From an uncultured Niabella sp. (GTDB lineage Bacteria; Bacteroidota; Bacteroidia; Chitinophagales; Chitinophagaceae), in contig CAKSQK010000002.1 in assembly GCA_934486785.1 (NCBI GenBank), positions 248,001 to 312,000 on the forward strand: DNA of 64,000 nt, in the 5' to 3' direction. This document shows positions 8,558 through 17,789 of this stretch, piece after piece; within the stretch, counting starts at the first letter, position 1; every line of letters starts with the position of its first letter. The notes beneath the pieces were generated by a model that saw nothing but the letters and a program-made list of their open reading frames with translations, searched no databases and was not told where the DNA came from. The translations under genes were made by a program, and so were the position numbers.

Positions 8558-9721
8558 TTAAATAACACGCACTTTCAATACGCCATTAATTTTCTTAATG
8601 GTTTCTACTTTTTCATCCGTCATTTCCGTTTCCACGTCAATCATGGTATAGGCATAATCGCCGCGGCTTTTATTGATCATGTTGGCAATATTAATGCCCT
8701 GGTCTGCCAGCGCTGTTGAAATCTGCCCCAGCATGTTCGGGATGTTTTTATGCGCTACTGTTACACGGTGCATAGATGCGCTGATGCCCATATCGCAGGC
8801 AGGATAATTTACCGAGTTGCGAATGTTGCCATTTTCTAAAAAATCAATGGTTTGAACCGCAGCCATCACCGCGCAGTTGTCCTCGCTTTCGGGAGTGGAT
8901 GCGCCAAGATGCGGTATCGCGATCACACCTTTTACACTGATCAGTTTTTCGTTGGGAAAATCTGTTACATAAGCGCTCACGGTTCCGTCTTCCAGCGCGG
9001 CAATGATGTCATCATCATTCACCAGTTCTCCACGTGAAAGATTAATGATGCGCACGCCCTTTTTCATTTGAGCCAGGGAATCCTTCTTGATCATCTCCCT
9101 TGTTTCATTGGTAAGCGGCATGTGCAGCGTGATGAAATCGCTGTTCTCAAAAACCGTTTTCAGTTCGGTTGCTTTTCTTACCGCGCGCGATAAACCCCAG
9201 GCTGCATCAACCGAGATGTAGGGATCGTAGCCCAATACATCCATGTTTAAATTGGTAGCTGCGTTTGCTACCATCACGCCAATGGCGCCAAGTCCAAGGA
9301 TACCCAGTGTTTTGCCATAAATTTCGGGGCCTACAAACTGCGACTTTCCTTTTTCTACCTGCTTGTCCACATCTGCGCCACTCAGCGCTTTTGCCCAGTT
9401 AATGCCTTCCACAATTTTGCGTGATGAAATGAGCATGGCAGTAATGGCCAATTCTTTTACTGCATTGGCATTACCACCCGGCGTGTTGAAAACCACAATG
9501 CCCTGCTCGGCACATTTGGCCACCGGTATATTGTTTACGCCTGCCCCCGCGCGCGCAATGCTGTGCAGGCTTGCCGGAAATTCCATATCGTGCATTGACG
9601 CGCTTCTTAGTAAGATGGCGTCAGCCGCTTCAATAGTATCGCTTACATTGTAATGTTCTCCAAACTTATCTAAACCGATCTTTGAAATTTTATTAAGTGT
9701 TTTGATGTTGTATTTGCTCAT
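8558..9721 (-). CDS. serA: D-3-phosphoglycerate dehydrogenase
   Basis: First step of serine synthesis: 3-phosphoglycerate plus NAD to 3-phosphohydroxypyruvate. Domains: an N-terminal substrate half, a Rossmann domain with LGILGLGAIG (GxGxxG), catalytic Arg in NLSRGELV and catalytic His in IPHLGAST, then a C-terminal ACT domain (from about residue 315: NIPNMLGQISTALADQGIN) that probably gives serine feedback. At 387 residues it is the short ACT-type form, without the intervening ASB domain. It follows serC by 42 bp on the same strand and is surely in the same operon. Confidence 0.96.
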   Translation of the reverse strand: MSKYNIKTLNKISKIGLDKFGEHYNVSDTIEAADAILLRSASMHDMEFPASLHSIARAGAGVNNIPVAKCAEQGIVVFNTPGGNANAVKELAITAMLISSRKIVEGINWAKALSGADVDKQVEKGKSQFVGPEIYGKTLGILGLGAIGVMVANAATNLNMDVLGYDPYISVDAAWGLSRAVRKATELKTVFENSDFITLHMPLTNETREMIKKDSLAQMKKGVRIINLSRGELVNDDDIIAALEDGTVSAYVTDFPNEKLISVKGVIAIPHLGASTPESEDNCAVMAAVQTIDFLENGNIRNSVNYPACDMGISASMHRVTVAHKNIPNMLGQISTALADQGINIANMINKSRGDYAYTMIDVETEMTDEKVETIKKINGVLKVRVI

Positions 9722-9763
9722 CCGTTTTGTTTATTATTGCTTGTTGATATAAATTGGTTTGGG

Positions 9764-10846
9764 TTAGCTGTTGTTAGCTTCAAATTGTTTCATAAACTCC
9801 ACCAGCTTTTGCACGCCCTCAAGTGGCATGGCATTGTAAATGCTGGCGCGCATGCCTCCTACCGAGCGATGGCCTTTCAATTGCACCAGGCCACTGGCTG
9901 TTGCACTCTTTATAAATTTATCATCCATCTCATCGCTGCCTGTTACAAAAGGTATATTCATTATAGAGCGGTCTTGCGGGTTTACCGTGGCTTTAAATAA
10001 TTTTGAATTATCCAGGAACTCATAAAGTATTCTTGCTTTTTCATTATTCACCTTTTCAATTTCCGTTACGCCACCCTGCTCTTTCAGCCATTCCAGCACC
10101 AGCTTGCACAAATAAATACCATAGGTAGGCGGCGTATTGAACATTGAACCGTTCTCAATCTGCACCTGATAGTTCAGCATGGTTGGTGTAAAATCCATCG
10201 CGTTGCCGGCCAGGTCTTCGCGAATGATAACAATGGTAACGCCCGCGGGGCCTAAGTTTTTTTGTGCGCCAGCGTAGATCAGGCCAAATTTATTAACATC
10301 GTATGGCTTTGATAAAATATCCGATGACATATCGCCCACCAGCGGCACATTTCCCGTATCGGGCAAGGTGCTGTAGCGTGTTCCATAAATGGTATTGTTG
10401 GTTGTGATGTGGAAATAGTCAGCTTCCGGGTCAAATGTTGAAGCATCTAACTGCGGAATGTAGCTAAAGGTTTTATCTTCAGATGAGGCCACCACGTTTA
10501 CTTTACCATAGCGGCCTGCTTCTTTGATGGCCTTTTTTGACCACACGCCAGTATTCACATAATCGGCTTTTTTGTTTTTGTTCATCAGGTTCAGCGGCAC
10601 CATTACAAATTGCATTGACGCCCCGCCCTGTAAAAACAATACTTTGTAGTTAGCCGGAATGTTCATCAGGTCGCGCAGGTGGGCTTCTGCTGCTTCTATG
10701 ATGGCCATATAATCTTTCGAACGGTGGCTCATTTCCATCACCGACATACCCGAGCTGCCGTAGTTCAACAACTCGCTTTGTGCTTTTCTTAATACTGCTT
10801 CAGGCAACGCTGAAGGCCCCGCCGAAAAATTAAAAACTCGTTCCAT
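9764..10846 (-). CDS. serC: Phosphoserine aminotransferase
   Basis: PLP enzyme converting 3-phosphohydroxypyruvate and glutamate to phosphoserine and 2-oxoglutarate; the family also serves pyridoxal-phosphate synthesis. It starts MERVFNFSAGPSALPEAVL, the family N-terminus. The PLP lysine is K196 in YAGAQKNLGPAGV, and HRSKDY and GGVxxMRASIYN near the ends are phosphate-binding segments. Its 360 residues match the usual length. It is the first gene of the serC-serA pair. serB is not nearby. Confidence 0.97.
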   Translation of the reverse strand: MERVFNFSAGPSALPEAVLRKAQSELLNYGSSGMSVMEMSHRSKDYMAIIEAAEAHLRDLMNIPANYKVLFLQGGASMQFVMVPLNLMNKNKKADYVNTGVWSKKAIKEAGRYGKVNVVASSEDKTFSYIPQLDASTFDPEADYFHITTNNTIYGTRYSTLPDTGNVPLVGDMSSDILSKPYDVNKFGLIYAGAQKNLGPAGVTIVIIREDLAGNAMDFTPTMLNYQVQIENGSMFNTPPTYGIYLCKLVLEWLKEQGGVTEIEKVNNEKARILYEFLDNSKLFKATVNPQDRSIMNIPFVTGSDEMDDKFIKSATASGLVQLKGHRSVGGMRASIYNAMPLEGVQKLVEFMKQFEANNS

Positions 10847-11018
10847 AAAAGTAGTTTATTTGTAAAATGAAATTGAGGCGCTAAGTTACCATACTATTGC
10901 CTATTTACCTACTTGTGAAGCAGGAAATTAAACCACATTTAATGAACATATTTACGCTGCGAATTGCCGTAAGCCCTGGCACAATGTAAACCGGCAGTTT
11001 TAAAAATTTTTGCGGGAA

Positions 11019-11047
11019 TAAAAAAGCCGCATGGTTAAATGCAGCTT
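11019..11047 (-). terminator. Intrinsic terminator of the PUR-domain gene
   Basis: On the minus strand AAGCTGCAT-(6 nt)-ATGCGGCTT forms a 9-bp stem with one mismatch, followed by a run of Ts, just downstream of the stop codon at 11070. Confidence 0.75.
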
Positions 11048-11069
11048 GTATCAATGTGGTTTGTAAATT

Positions 11070-11555
11070 TTACCATTTATCCACTTCTTCGTGGTTGGGA
11101 GATGATGTATCCTGTTCAGATGTTTTAGGAGATTCGTTGGGGATCACTTTTTCATCATTATTGCTTTCTTCTACAGGTTTTTCAACTTCAGGAACTGTAG
11201 TAATTACAGGAACAGAGCCGGTGGCCGGACTGTATGCTACTTTTTCAGTATTATCGTTATCGTCGAAATCATGATTAAAAGCGTCGAAATCGAAATCTGG
11301 CATCAGCTCCGTCTTTACAAAATCAACGGCTTCATTCAAAGCTTTTAAAAACTTATTAAAGTCTTCCTTGTACAAAAAAATCTTGTGCCTGTCATAACCG
11401 TTGTCATCAAAGCGTTTGCGGCTTTCAGTAATGGTGAGGTAGTAATCGTTACCCTTGGTAGCCCTTACATCAAAGAAATAAGTTCTTCGTTTTCCTGCAC
11501 GAAGCCTTTTACTGTAAATACTTTCAAGGTTCTTTTCTTTGTTATCGTTCTCCAC
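11070..11555 (-). CDS. PUR-family nucleic-acid-binding protein (DUF3276, 161 aa)
   Basis: The first about 105 residues form a PUR-alpha-like domain typical of Bacteroidota DUF3276 and of Borrelia BpuR: IYSKRLRAGKRRTYFFDVRATKGNDYYLTITESRKR, then HKIFLYKEDFNKFLKALNEAVDFVK. The remainder is an acidic, Pro/Ser-rich disordered tail ending in HEEVDKW. PUR proteins bind single-stranded DNA or RNA and often regulate translation or transcription; no target can be inferred here. Single-gene unit with its own terminator. Confidence 0.9.
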   Translation of the reverse strand: MENDNKEKNLESIYSKRLRAGKRRTYFFDVRATKGNDYYLTITESRKRFDDNGYDRHKIFLYKEDFNKFLKALNEAVDFVKTELMPDFDFDAFNHDFDDNDNTEKVAYSPATGSVPVITTVPEVEKPVEESNNDEKVIPNESPKTSEQDTSSPNHEEVDKW

Positions 11556-11689
11556 TTTAAAAAAATTTTCTTGGTTACAATACTTAACAGGAACAAATAT
11601 AGGCCTTGTTTTTTAAAAAAATAAATTTCTACAGGCTAAAAATCTTGATTTTTAGGCAAGAATTTCAATGAGTTACTTCCATTTTTTAC

Positions 11690-13534
11690 CTAATCTTCCT
11701 CGTCCACATCGTACCGGCCCTGCTGCTGGCGGGTGTATAATTTTGCATAGAAACCGCCGGGAATTTTCATCAGTTCCTCATGGGTTCCCTGCTCGGCTAT
11801 GCGGCCTTCGTCCAGCACTACAATCCTGTCAAACGATAATAAAGAAAACACGCGGTGCGTGATGATGACAGCGCTTTTGTCTACCAGGTAGCGCTGTAAC
11901 CGGCTCATAATTTCCTGCTCGGTTTTAGCGTCTACCGCGCTCAGGCAGTCGTCAAAAATAACAAGGGAAGGCTTTTTCAGCAGTGCGCGGGCAATGGAAA
12001 TGCGCTGCTTTTGCCCGCCGCTCAGGGTTACGCCTCTTTCGCCGATCATGGTGTCATAGCCCTGGTCAAACCCTTCAATTTCTTTGGCTACGCCCGACAT
12101 TTGCGCCGCTTCTATCACCTCGCTCCTGCTGGCATCAGGATTTGAAAAACGGATATTGTTCTCAACCGTATCGCTGAACAAAAACACATCCTGCGGCACA
12201 TAGCTGATCTGTTCTCTCAACGATGATAAAGTAAAATCATTGATATTATTTCCATCGTATTGAATGCTGCCACTGTCAGCATCGTACATCCTTAGCATCA
12301 GTTGCGCTATGGTTGTTTTGCCGCTGCCGGTTTTGCCGGTTATGGCAATCTTTTCGCCCCTCCTGATCTGCAAATTAAAATCTTTCAGCGCCTTAATGCC
12401 TGTATCAGGATAGGTGAAATTGACATTTGAAAAACTAACGTTGCCGGTTATTGTAAAATCAGCCGCCTGTGGTGCGTCCTGTATCGCCGGCTCGATGTTT
12501 AAAAATTCGTTCAGCCGCTTTTGTGAAGCGCTTGCGCGCTGAACCATGCTGGCCGTAAGGCCTATGGCGCTTACGGGGAAAGTAAGCATGTTCACATACA
12601 CTATAAATTCCACAATGGTGCCCAGCGTTATGCCATGCTCACCGTTGATGTAATACAAACCCCCAATCATAATGGTAAGCAGGGTGCTAATACCAATCAG
12701 TAACATAATGGAAGGAAAATAAATGGCTTCAACCCTGGCCAGGCTAATGGCGTTTTGCCGGTACATTTCGCTGTTGGCAACAAAGAACCGCTGCATTGCT
12801 GCTTCCTGCACAAAAGATTTTATGACACGAATACCGGAATATGACTCCTGCGCATTGGTGGTAAGGTTTGAAAGCGATTGTTGTATGCGCTCGCTTTTCC
12901 TGTGAATGGTGCTGTTTACGTAATAAATGATCACGGCCAGTATGGGCAAAGGCAGCAACACATAAATGGTGAGCGGCACGCTGCTTTTAAGCATGAAAAA
13001 AACGCTGAGCCCGATGACAGAAACCAGGTTGACAATGTACATGATAGCCGGGCCTGTAAAAATGCGCACGCGGCTCACGTCTTCCGAAATACGGTTCATC
13101 AAATCGCCGGTATTGTTCTTTTTAAAAAAAGCGCTGTCTAACTGCTGATATTTGGCATACACTTCATTTTTCTGGTCATACTCAATGTGGCGGCTCATTA
13201 CAATAATGGTCTGGCGCATCAAAAACATAAAAAAGCCGCGCAGCAGTGCAAGCAGTAAAATAACCAGGCTGGCAAAGATCACCACTTTTCCAATATCATC
13301 CATGCCTGCAAATGATTCGATCACCTTTCTCACAATCACGTCGTATTCATCCAGCTTGATCTGCGGCGGTGTATCGGAAAAGGATATCTTGGTATCCACA
13401 TAATTAATAATAAAGCGCATCAGTTGGGGTGACAGCACACTGAAGTAGTTGGAAAGCATTACAAAAAAAATACCCGCGTAAAGCCTCACCCTGTATTTCC
13501 AAAAATATTTCCCCAGCGCATTTAAATGCTTCAT
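11690..13534 (-). CDS. ABC exporter, fused permease/ATPase (MsbA/MDR type, 614 aa)
   Basis: Half-transporter: six predicted membrane helices in residues 1-330 (type IV exporter fold), then an ATPase with Walker A GKTGSGKTT (about 400-408), Q-loop VPQDVFLFSDTV, signature LSGGQKQR (504-511), Walker B SLVIFDDCLSAVD and switch His in IITHR (560). The usual catalytic Glu after Walker B Asp is an Asp here (D529), as seen in degenerate sites of heterodimeric exporters. It is a lone gene with no partner half-transporter beside it. Substrate (lipid, drug or peptide) is not predictable. Confidence 0.92.
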   Translation of the reverse strand: MKHLNALGKYFWKYRVRLYAGIFFVMLSNYFSVLSPQLMRFIINYVDTKISFSDTPPQIKLDEYDVIVRKVIESFAGMDDIGKVVIFASLVILLLALLRGFFMFLMRQTIIVMSRHIEYDQKNEVYAKYQQLDSAFFKKNNTGDLMNRISEDVSRVRIFTGPAIMYIVNLVSVIGLSVFFMLKSSVPLTIYVLLPLPILAVIIYYVNSTIHRKSERIQQSLSNLTTNAQESYSGIRVIKSFVQEAAMQRFFVANSEMYRQNAISLARVEAIYFPSIMLLIGISTLLTIMIGGLYYINGEHGITLGTIVEFIVYVNMLTFPVSAIGLTASMVQRASASQKRLNEFLNIEPAIQDAPQAADFTITGNVSFSNVNFTYPDTGIKALKDFNLQIRRGEKIAITGKTGSGKTTIAQLMLRMYDADSGSIQYDGNNINDFTLSSLREQISYVPQDVFLFSDTVENNIRFSNPDASRSEVIEAAQMSGVAKEIEGFDQGYDTMIGERGVTLSGGQKQRISIARALLKKPSLVIFDDCLSAVDAKTEQEIMSRLQRYLVDKSAVIITHRVFSLLSFDRIVVLDEGRIAEQGTHEELMKIPGGFYAKLYTRQQQGRYDVDEED

Positions 13535-13618
13535 GGCTGCAAAGTAAGCTAAAAGTGTACAATGGGTTTATTAAAATTTAAAGCGAATGGCTTATCTTGT
13601 CCATACAAATAAAACAAG

Positions 13619-14812
13619 ATGGTTCGGGAATTAAGACAAGCATTTAATCGGCAGTTTACTGACGAAACGTACCTTGCATTTTTGCAGGAGATCAACTCCA
13701 TTCACGGGCCGATTGAATTCAGGATGGCGGAAACACCGGTTTTTGTGCCCAAAGGTTTTAAACAGCAAATGCTGGATGCCTGTGAAAGTATTGTTGATGT
13801 GATCACAGCGCCGGGCTTTAAAAGCATTACCGAAAAAGCCATCCCTGATAACTTACGCGTGCCGGGCGAAAATGACCATCCGCACTGCATTGCTTTTGAT
13901 TTTGGGATCTGCAGAAACGAGAACGGTGAGCTGGAACCGCAACTGATAGAAATGCAGGGTTTCCCCTCTTTGTTTGCATACCAGGTATTACTGGAAGAAG
14001 TGTTTGCAAGGCATTTTACGCTTCCGCAGGGTTATAAACCATTTTTAAACGGCCATAACCAAACATCTTACCTGCAACTGCTGCGGCAACTGATTGTTGG
14101 AAATCATGATAGCAAAAATGTGATCCTGCTGGAACTTTTTCCGGAAACGCAAAAAACCAATATTGATTTTGCCTGCACTGAAGCTTATACCGGGGTAAAA
14201 ACCGTTTGCATTACAAAATTGATTCAAAAAGGCAGGCAGCTTTTTTATAACAATGATGGAATGGAAACAAGAGTTGAGCGCATTTACAACCGCCTTATTT
14301 TTGATGAGCTCCTTCAGCAGGAGCAATGGGTGCAGGATAAGGCGCGCATTTTGTTTGAAGACCTTGACGTGGAATGGACGCCGCATCCCAACTGGTTTTA
14401 CCGCATTAGCAAATACACATTGCCATTCATCAGCCATCCCAATATTCCCCGCACACAATTTTTACACGAGATAAAAGAAATACCTGCAGACCTTGAAAAC
14501 TACGTTCTAAAACCGCTTTTCTCCTTTGCAGGGCAGGGCGTGGTAATTGATGTGGCAAAAGAAGATATTGACCAGGTAACCCACCCTGAAAACTGGATCC
14601 TGCAACGTAAGGTGAATTATGCGCCGGTTATTGACACGCCTGACGAACCGGCCAAAGCCGAAATTCGTATTTTTTATTTTTGGAAAGATGGCGATGCCCG
14701 CCCCACGCCCGCTAACAATCTGGCCAGGCTGAGCAAGGGAAAAATGATTGGTGTACGCCACAACCAGGGCAAAACCTGGACGGGTGGCACCTTTTGCCTG
14801 TTTGAAAGATGA
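13619..14812 (+). CDS. ATP-grasp-like protein of unknown function (397 aa)
   Basis: I do not recognise a named family with certainty. The central and C-terminal parts look like an ATP-grasp enzyme, possibly circularly permuted as in glutathionylspermidine-synthase-like proteins. YVLKPLFSFAGQGVVIDV resembles the nucleotide-binding Lys and glycine-loop strands, WILQRKVNY resembles the hinge strand, AEIRIFYFW is a catalytic-strand-like segment, and the chain ends NQGKTWTGGTFCLFE. An upstream segment IAFDFGICRNENGELEPQLIEMQGFPS is also strongly patterned. No signal peptide or membrane segment. It sits alone, divergent from the ABC exporter with 84 bp between, and shares a bidirectional terminator with pnp. 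An amide- or peptide-ligase activity is only a guess. Confidence 0.6.
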   Translation: MVRELRQAFNRQFTDETYLAFLQEINSIHGPIEFRMAETPVFVPKGFKQQMLDACESIVDVITAPGFKSITEKAIPDNLRVPGENDHPHCIAFDFGICRNENGELEPQLIEMQGFPSLFAYQVLLEEVFARHFTLPQGYKPFLNGHNQTSYLQLLRQLIVGNHDSKNVILLELFPETQKTNIDFACTEAYTGVKTVCITKLIQKGRQLFYNNDGMETRVERIYNRLIFDELLQQEQWVQDKARILFEDLDVEWTPHPNWFYRISKYTLPFISHPNIPRTQFLHEIKEIPADLENYVLKPLFSFAGQGVVIDVAKEDIDQVTHPENWILQRKVNYAPVIDTPDEPAKAEIRIFYFWKDGDARPTPANNLARLSKGKMIGVRHNQGKTWTGGTFCLFER

Positions 14813-14834
14813 TGCAAACACCCTCACTTCAATT

Positions 14835-14868
14835 AAAAAGCCGGATCAAAAAAAATTTGACCCGGCTT
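14835..14868 (-). terminator. Intrinsic terminator of pnp (probably bidirectional)
   Basis: AAGCCGG-A-TCAAA / TTTGA-C-CCGGCTT gives a 12-pair stem with one mismatch. On the minus strand it is followed by TTTTTAATT. It lies between the convergent ends of the ATP-grasp-like gene and pnp. Confidence 0.8.
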
Positions 14869-14887
14869 GTATCAATACTATAAAATA

Positions 14888-17071
14888 TTAATTGTTTTGT
14901 GCAGGTGGCTGGCCCTGTTCCCCATCCTGTGGTTTTCTTTCCGGCCTGGGTATCAAAGCCTTTCTTGAAAGTTTGAATTTACCGGATTTAGGATCGGTTC
15001 CGATCAGTTTCACTTTCATCGCATCACCTTCCTTCACCAAACCGTCAAGCGTTTCAAGGCGTTTCCAGCTAACCTCGCTGATGTGCACCAGGCCCTGCTT
15101 GCCGGGTAAAAACTCTACAAACGCACCAAAAGGCACTACCGATTTTACTACCGCATCATACACATCGCCCACAACAGGTACGGCAACTATGCCTTTGATC
15201 CAGTTTTCGGCTTTCTGCACGGTTTCTTTTTCCACTCCAAAAATGCTGATCTCACCCATGTTGTTCACTTCCTCAATATTGATGGTAGCGCCGGTTTCGC
15301 GCTGCATTTCCTGTATCACTTTACCGCCCGGCCCTATCACCGCGCCAATAAATTCTTTATCTATGAACATTTTTACCACGCGTGGGGCATGTGGTTTTAC
15401 TTCTTCACGAGGCGCTGCAATGGCTTTGTACATGTGCTCCAGGATGTGCAGCCTGCCATCCCTGGCCTGTTGCAATGCCTGTTTCATCACTTCCATGGGC
15501 AGGCCGTCTACTTTAATATCCATTTGCACGCCGCATATACCATCGCGGGTTCCGGTTACTTTAAAGTCCATATCGCCCAGGTGGTCTTCATCACCCAAAA
15601 TATCGCTTAATACAGCGTATTTATCGCCTTTGGTAATAAGGCCCATGGCAATGCCTGCCACGTGTTTGGGAAACGGCACACCGGCATCCATCAGCGCCAG
15701 TGAGCCGGCGCAAACAGTGGCCATTGATGAAGAACCGTTCGATTCAAGAATATCGCTTACCACGCGCACCGTGTAGCCAAAATCGCCATTGGAGGGCATC
15801 ATTTGTTTTAAAGAACGCATGGCAAGGTTGCCGTGGCCTACTTCGCGACGGCCGGGGCCACGCATCATTTTTACTTCACCGGTAGAGAACGGCGGGAAGT
15901 TGTAATGCAAAATAAATTTGTTGTAAACAGATGTGGCCGCGGTTTCAACCAGCAACTCATCAAGCCCGGTGCCTAAGGTAACGGTTGTGAGGGACTGGGT
16001 TTCGCCTCTTGTAAACAATGCCGAGCCGTGGGGAGAAGGCAGTACATCTACCTCCATATCCAGCGGGCGTATCTCGTTAAGTTCTCTTCCGTCAAGCCTT
16101 GTTTTTTCATCAAGGATCATATCGCGAACGATCTCGTACTGCAGATCATGGTAATAAGTTTTTGCCATTCTTCTCTGGTCATCGCCAAAAGGCTTTTCTT
16201 CAGTGGCAGACTCTTCCAGGTATTTGATCAGCTCATCACCCACTTCGTCAAATTTATAGCCGCGGTCATGCTTGGCCAGTTTGCCTTTGGCTATATCATA
16301 TACTTTTTGTTTGGCAAACCCATACACTTTATCATGAAGCTCCTGGTCATTTTCAGGTTTTGGATAATCTCTTTTTCCTGTTACACCTTTCAGGCCGCGC
16401 AGTTCCTCCTGTGCCTTAATTTGTACACGAATGGCGTTGTGCGCCACTTCCAGGGCTTTAACCAGGTCGTCTTCGCTACACTCCTGGCTTTCGCCTTCAA
16501 CCATTACCAGGTTTTTAGCGCTGCCCGCAATAATGTAATCCATGTCAGCATTTTCCATCTGGCTGCGGGTTGGGTTGATCACGTACTCGCCATTTACCCT
16601 TGCCACGCGCACTTCGCTGATGATTTCTTTAATAGGCACATCGCTCACGGCTATGGCTGCAGAGGCTGCCAGGCATGCCATTGCATCCGGTAATATTTCT
16701 GGGTCGCTGCTGATGAGTGTTACCAGCACCTGTACTTCGCAATAATAATCATCCGGGAAAAGCGGCCTCAGCGCACGGTCAATCAGGCGGCTGATGAGTA
16801 TTTCATAGTCGCTCAGTTTTCCCTCGCGTTTAAAAAATGAACCCGGAATACGGCCTGCTGCCGCAAATTTTTCCTGGTAGTCAACCGTTAACGGAAAAAA
16901 ATCCTGCCCCGGCCTGGGCTCTTTGCTGGCTACTACGGTAGCCAGTAACATGCATTTTCCCATGCTTACGGTTACTGAGCCGTCTGCCTGGCGGGCAAGG
17001 CGCCCGGTTTCGATGGTGATTTCCCTGCCATCGCCAATATCAAAAGTTTTTCTGATGGGTTGTTGTAACAT
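14888..17071 (-). CDS. pnp: Polyribonucleotide nucleotidyltransferase (PNPase)
   Basis: 3'-5' phosphorolytic exoribonuclease in RNA turnover. Order of domains: first RNase PH core (from [28 protein letters not shown]), alpha-helical linker, second RNase PH core with [15 protein letters not shown] and the catalytic [13 protein letters not shown] segment, KH domain with [14 protein letters not shown], and S1 domain with [20 protein letters not shown]. The start at 17071 is the family start; an upstream Met at 17116 adds 15 unrelated residues. It lies downstream of rpsO on the same strand, the classic rpsO-pnp order, with a 293-bp gap between. Confidence 0.97.
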   Translation of the reverse strand: MLQQPIRKTFDIGDGREITIETGRLARQADGSVTVSMGKCMLLATVVASKEPRPGQDFFPLTVDYQEKFAAAGRIPGSFFKREGKLSDYEILISRLIDRALRPLFPDDYYCEVQVLVTLISSDPEILPDAMACLAASAAIAVSDVPIKEIISEVRVARVNGEYVINPTRSQMENADMDYIIAGSAKNLVMVEGESQECSEDDLVKALEVAHNAIRVQIKAQEELRGLKGVTGKRDYPKPENDQELHDKVYGFAKQKVYDIAKGKLAKHDRGYKFDEVGDELIKYLEESATEEKPFGDDQRRMAKTYYHDLQYEIVRDMILDEKTRLDGRELNEIRPLDMEVDVLPSPHGSALFTRGETQSLTTVTLGTGLDELLVETAATSVYNKFILHYNFPPFSTGEVKMMRGPGRREVGHGNLAMRSLKQMMPSNGDFGYTVRVVSDILESNGSSSMATVCAGSLALMDAGVPFPKHVAGIAMGLITKGDKYAVLSDILGDEDHLGDMDFKVTGTRDGICGVQMDIKVDGLPMEVMKQALQQARDGRLHILEHMYKAIAAPREEVKPHAPRVVKMFIDKEFIGAVIGPGGKVIQEMQRETGATINIEEVNNMGEISIFGVEKETVQKAENWIKGIVAVPVVGDVYDAVVKSVVPFGAFVEFLPGKQGLVHISEVSWKRLETLDGLVKEGDAMKVKLIGTDPKSGKFKLSRKALIPRPERKPQDGEQGQPPAQNN

Positions 17072-17364
17072 ATATTTCAGTTTGAAAAATTTGGAGGGGG
17101 ATATTGATGTTTGCAATCGTTGTGTGCATCAATCCTTTTATCTCCGGTAATAAAATTGTTGTGTGAACTGTTGAGGTACTATGGGTATTTGTTGCCACGC
17201 TCGCTTGTACTGTGGTGCTGCTATCAGCAGGCCATCCGGCTTCAAGTGTAAACAATAATTCCCAACACCGTGGCGGCATCGGGAATATATATTTTTACTC
17301 TGAAGTGGTATTTTTTACTCCGGCTATAATAACATCCCAAACCCGCGTGGGTAAAAAGGGATCA
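17072..17364 (-). other. rpsO-pnp intergenic leader, no gene
   Basis: This 293-bp gap contains no supportable gene. A 79-codon frame overlaps the pnp start but has no family features and unnatural composition (Thr-rich). The region probably serves as the 5' leader of pnp, which in other bacteria is where RNA processing and autoregulation occur. I see no strong hairpin or exact TAnnTTTG promoter in it. Confidence 0.5.
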
Positions 17365-17634
17365 TTATTTTCTTAAGCCCAGTTTTTCAATCAAAGCGCG
17401 GTAACCTTCAAGATTGTGCTTTTGCAGGTAGCTTAACAGGCTTTTACGCTTACCTACCATTTGCATAAGGCCGCGGTGGGTAGAGAAATCTTTTTTGTTC
17501 TCTTTTAAGTGAGCGCTGATTTGTGCAATGCGTTCTGTTAATTGTGCAATCTGGCCCTCAATAGAACCAGTGTTGGTGGCGCTGCCGCCAAATTCTGTAA
17601 AAATCTGAGTTTTTCTTTCTTTTGTAAGTGGCAT
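17365..17634 (-). CDS. rpsO: 30S ribosomal protein S15
   Basis: 89 residues, the usual S15 length, starting MPLTKERKTQIFTEFGG and containing the family core NTGSIEGQIAQLTERIAQISAHLKENKKDFSTHRGLMQMVGKR followed by LLSYLQKHNLEGYRALIEKLGLR. S15 binds the central domain of 16S rRNA early in 30S assembly. It is transcribed from its own good promoter (17684-17715) toward pnp. Confidence 0.98.
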   Translation of the reverse strand: MPLTKERKTQIFTEFGGSATNTGSIEGQIAQLTERIAQISAHLKENKKDFSTHRGLMQMVGKRKSLLSYLQKHNLEGYRALIEKLGLRK

Positions 17635-17683
17635 CTTTAACTTTTTAAAATGTCATCCTGTTTTTTATCCTGTATTTCGGGCG

Positions 17684-17715
17684 CAAAGGTAAGGTTTCTC
17701 TTTGAAAATTTCAAA
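17684..17715 (-). promoter_or_regulatory. Promoter of rpsO
   Basis: On the minus strand TTTG (17715-17712), 20-nt spacer, TACCTTTG (17691-17684): an exact match to the Bacteroidota -33/-7 pattern. Predicted start about 17677, giving a leader of about 43 nt. Confidence 0.75.
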
Positions 17716-17777
17716 CCGGCTGGTATTTTTTCCCTAATGCGCCCGCAAAAGATTTCATCAAAATTAAATAAGGCGTA

Positions 17778-17785
17778 TAAATTTG
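17778..17785 (+). promoter_or_regulatory. -7 promoter element of miaE
   Basis: TAAATTTG is an exact TAnnTTTG match that ends only four bases before the miaE ATG, so the mRNA would be leaderless or nearly so. The same spacing is seen before the PIG-L gene (34649-34656). Confidence 0.5.
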
Positions 17786-17789
17786 CCAT

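Noticed and set aside
17040..17279. 79-codon frame in the rpsO-pnp gap overlapping the pnp start
   Set aside because: Thr-rich composition, no family features, and it overlaps the well-defined pnp N-terminus in another frame.
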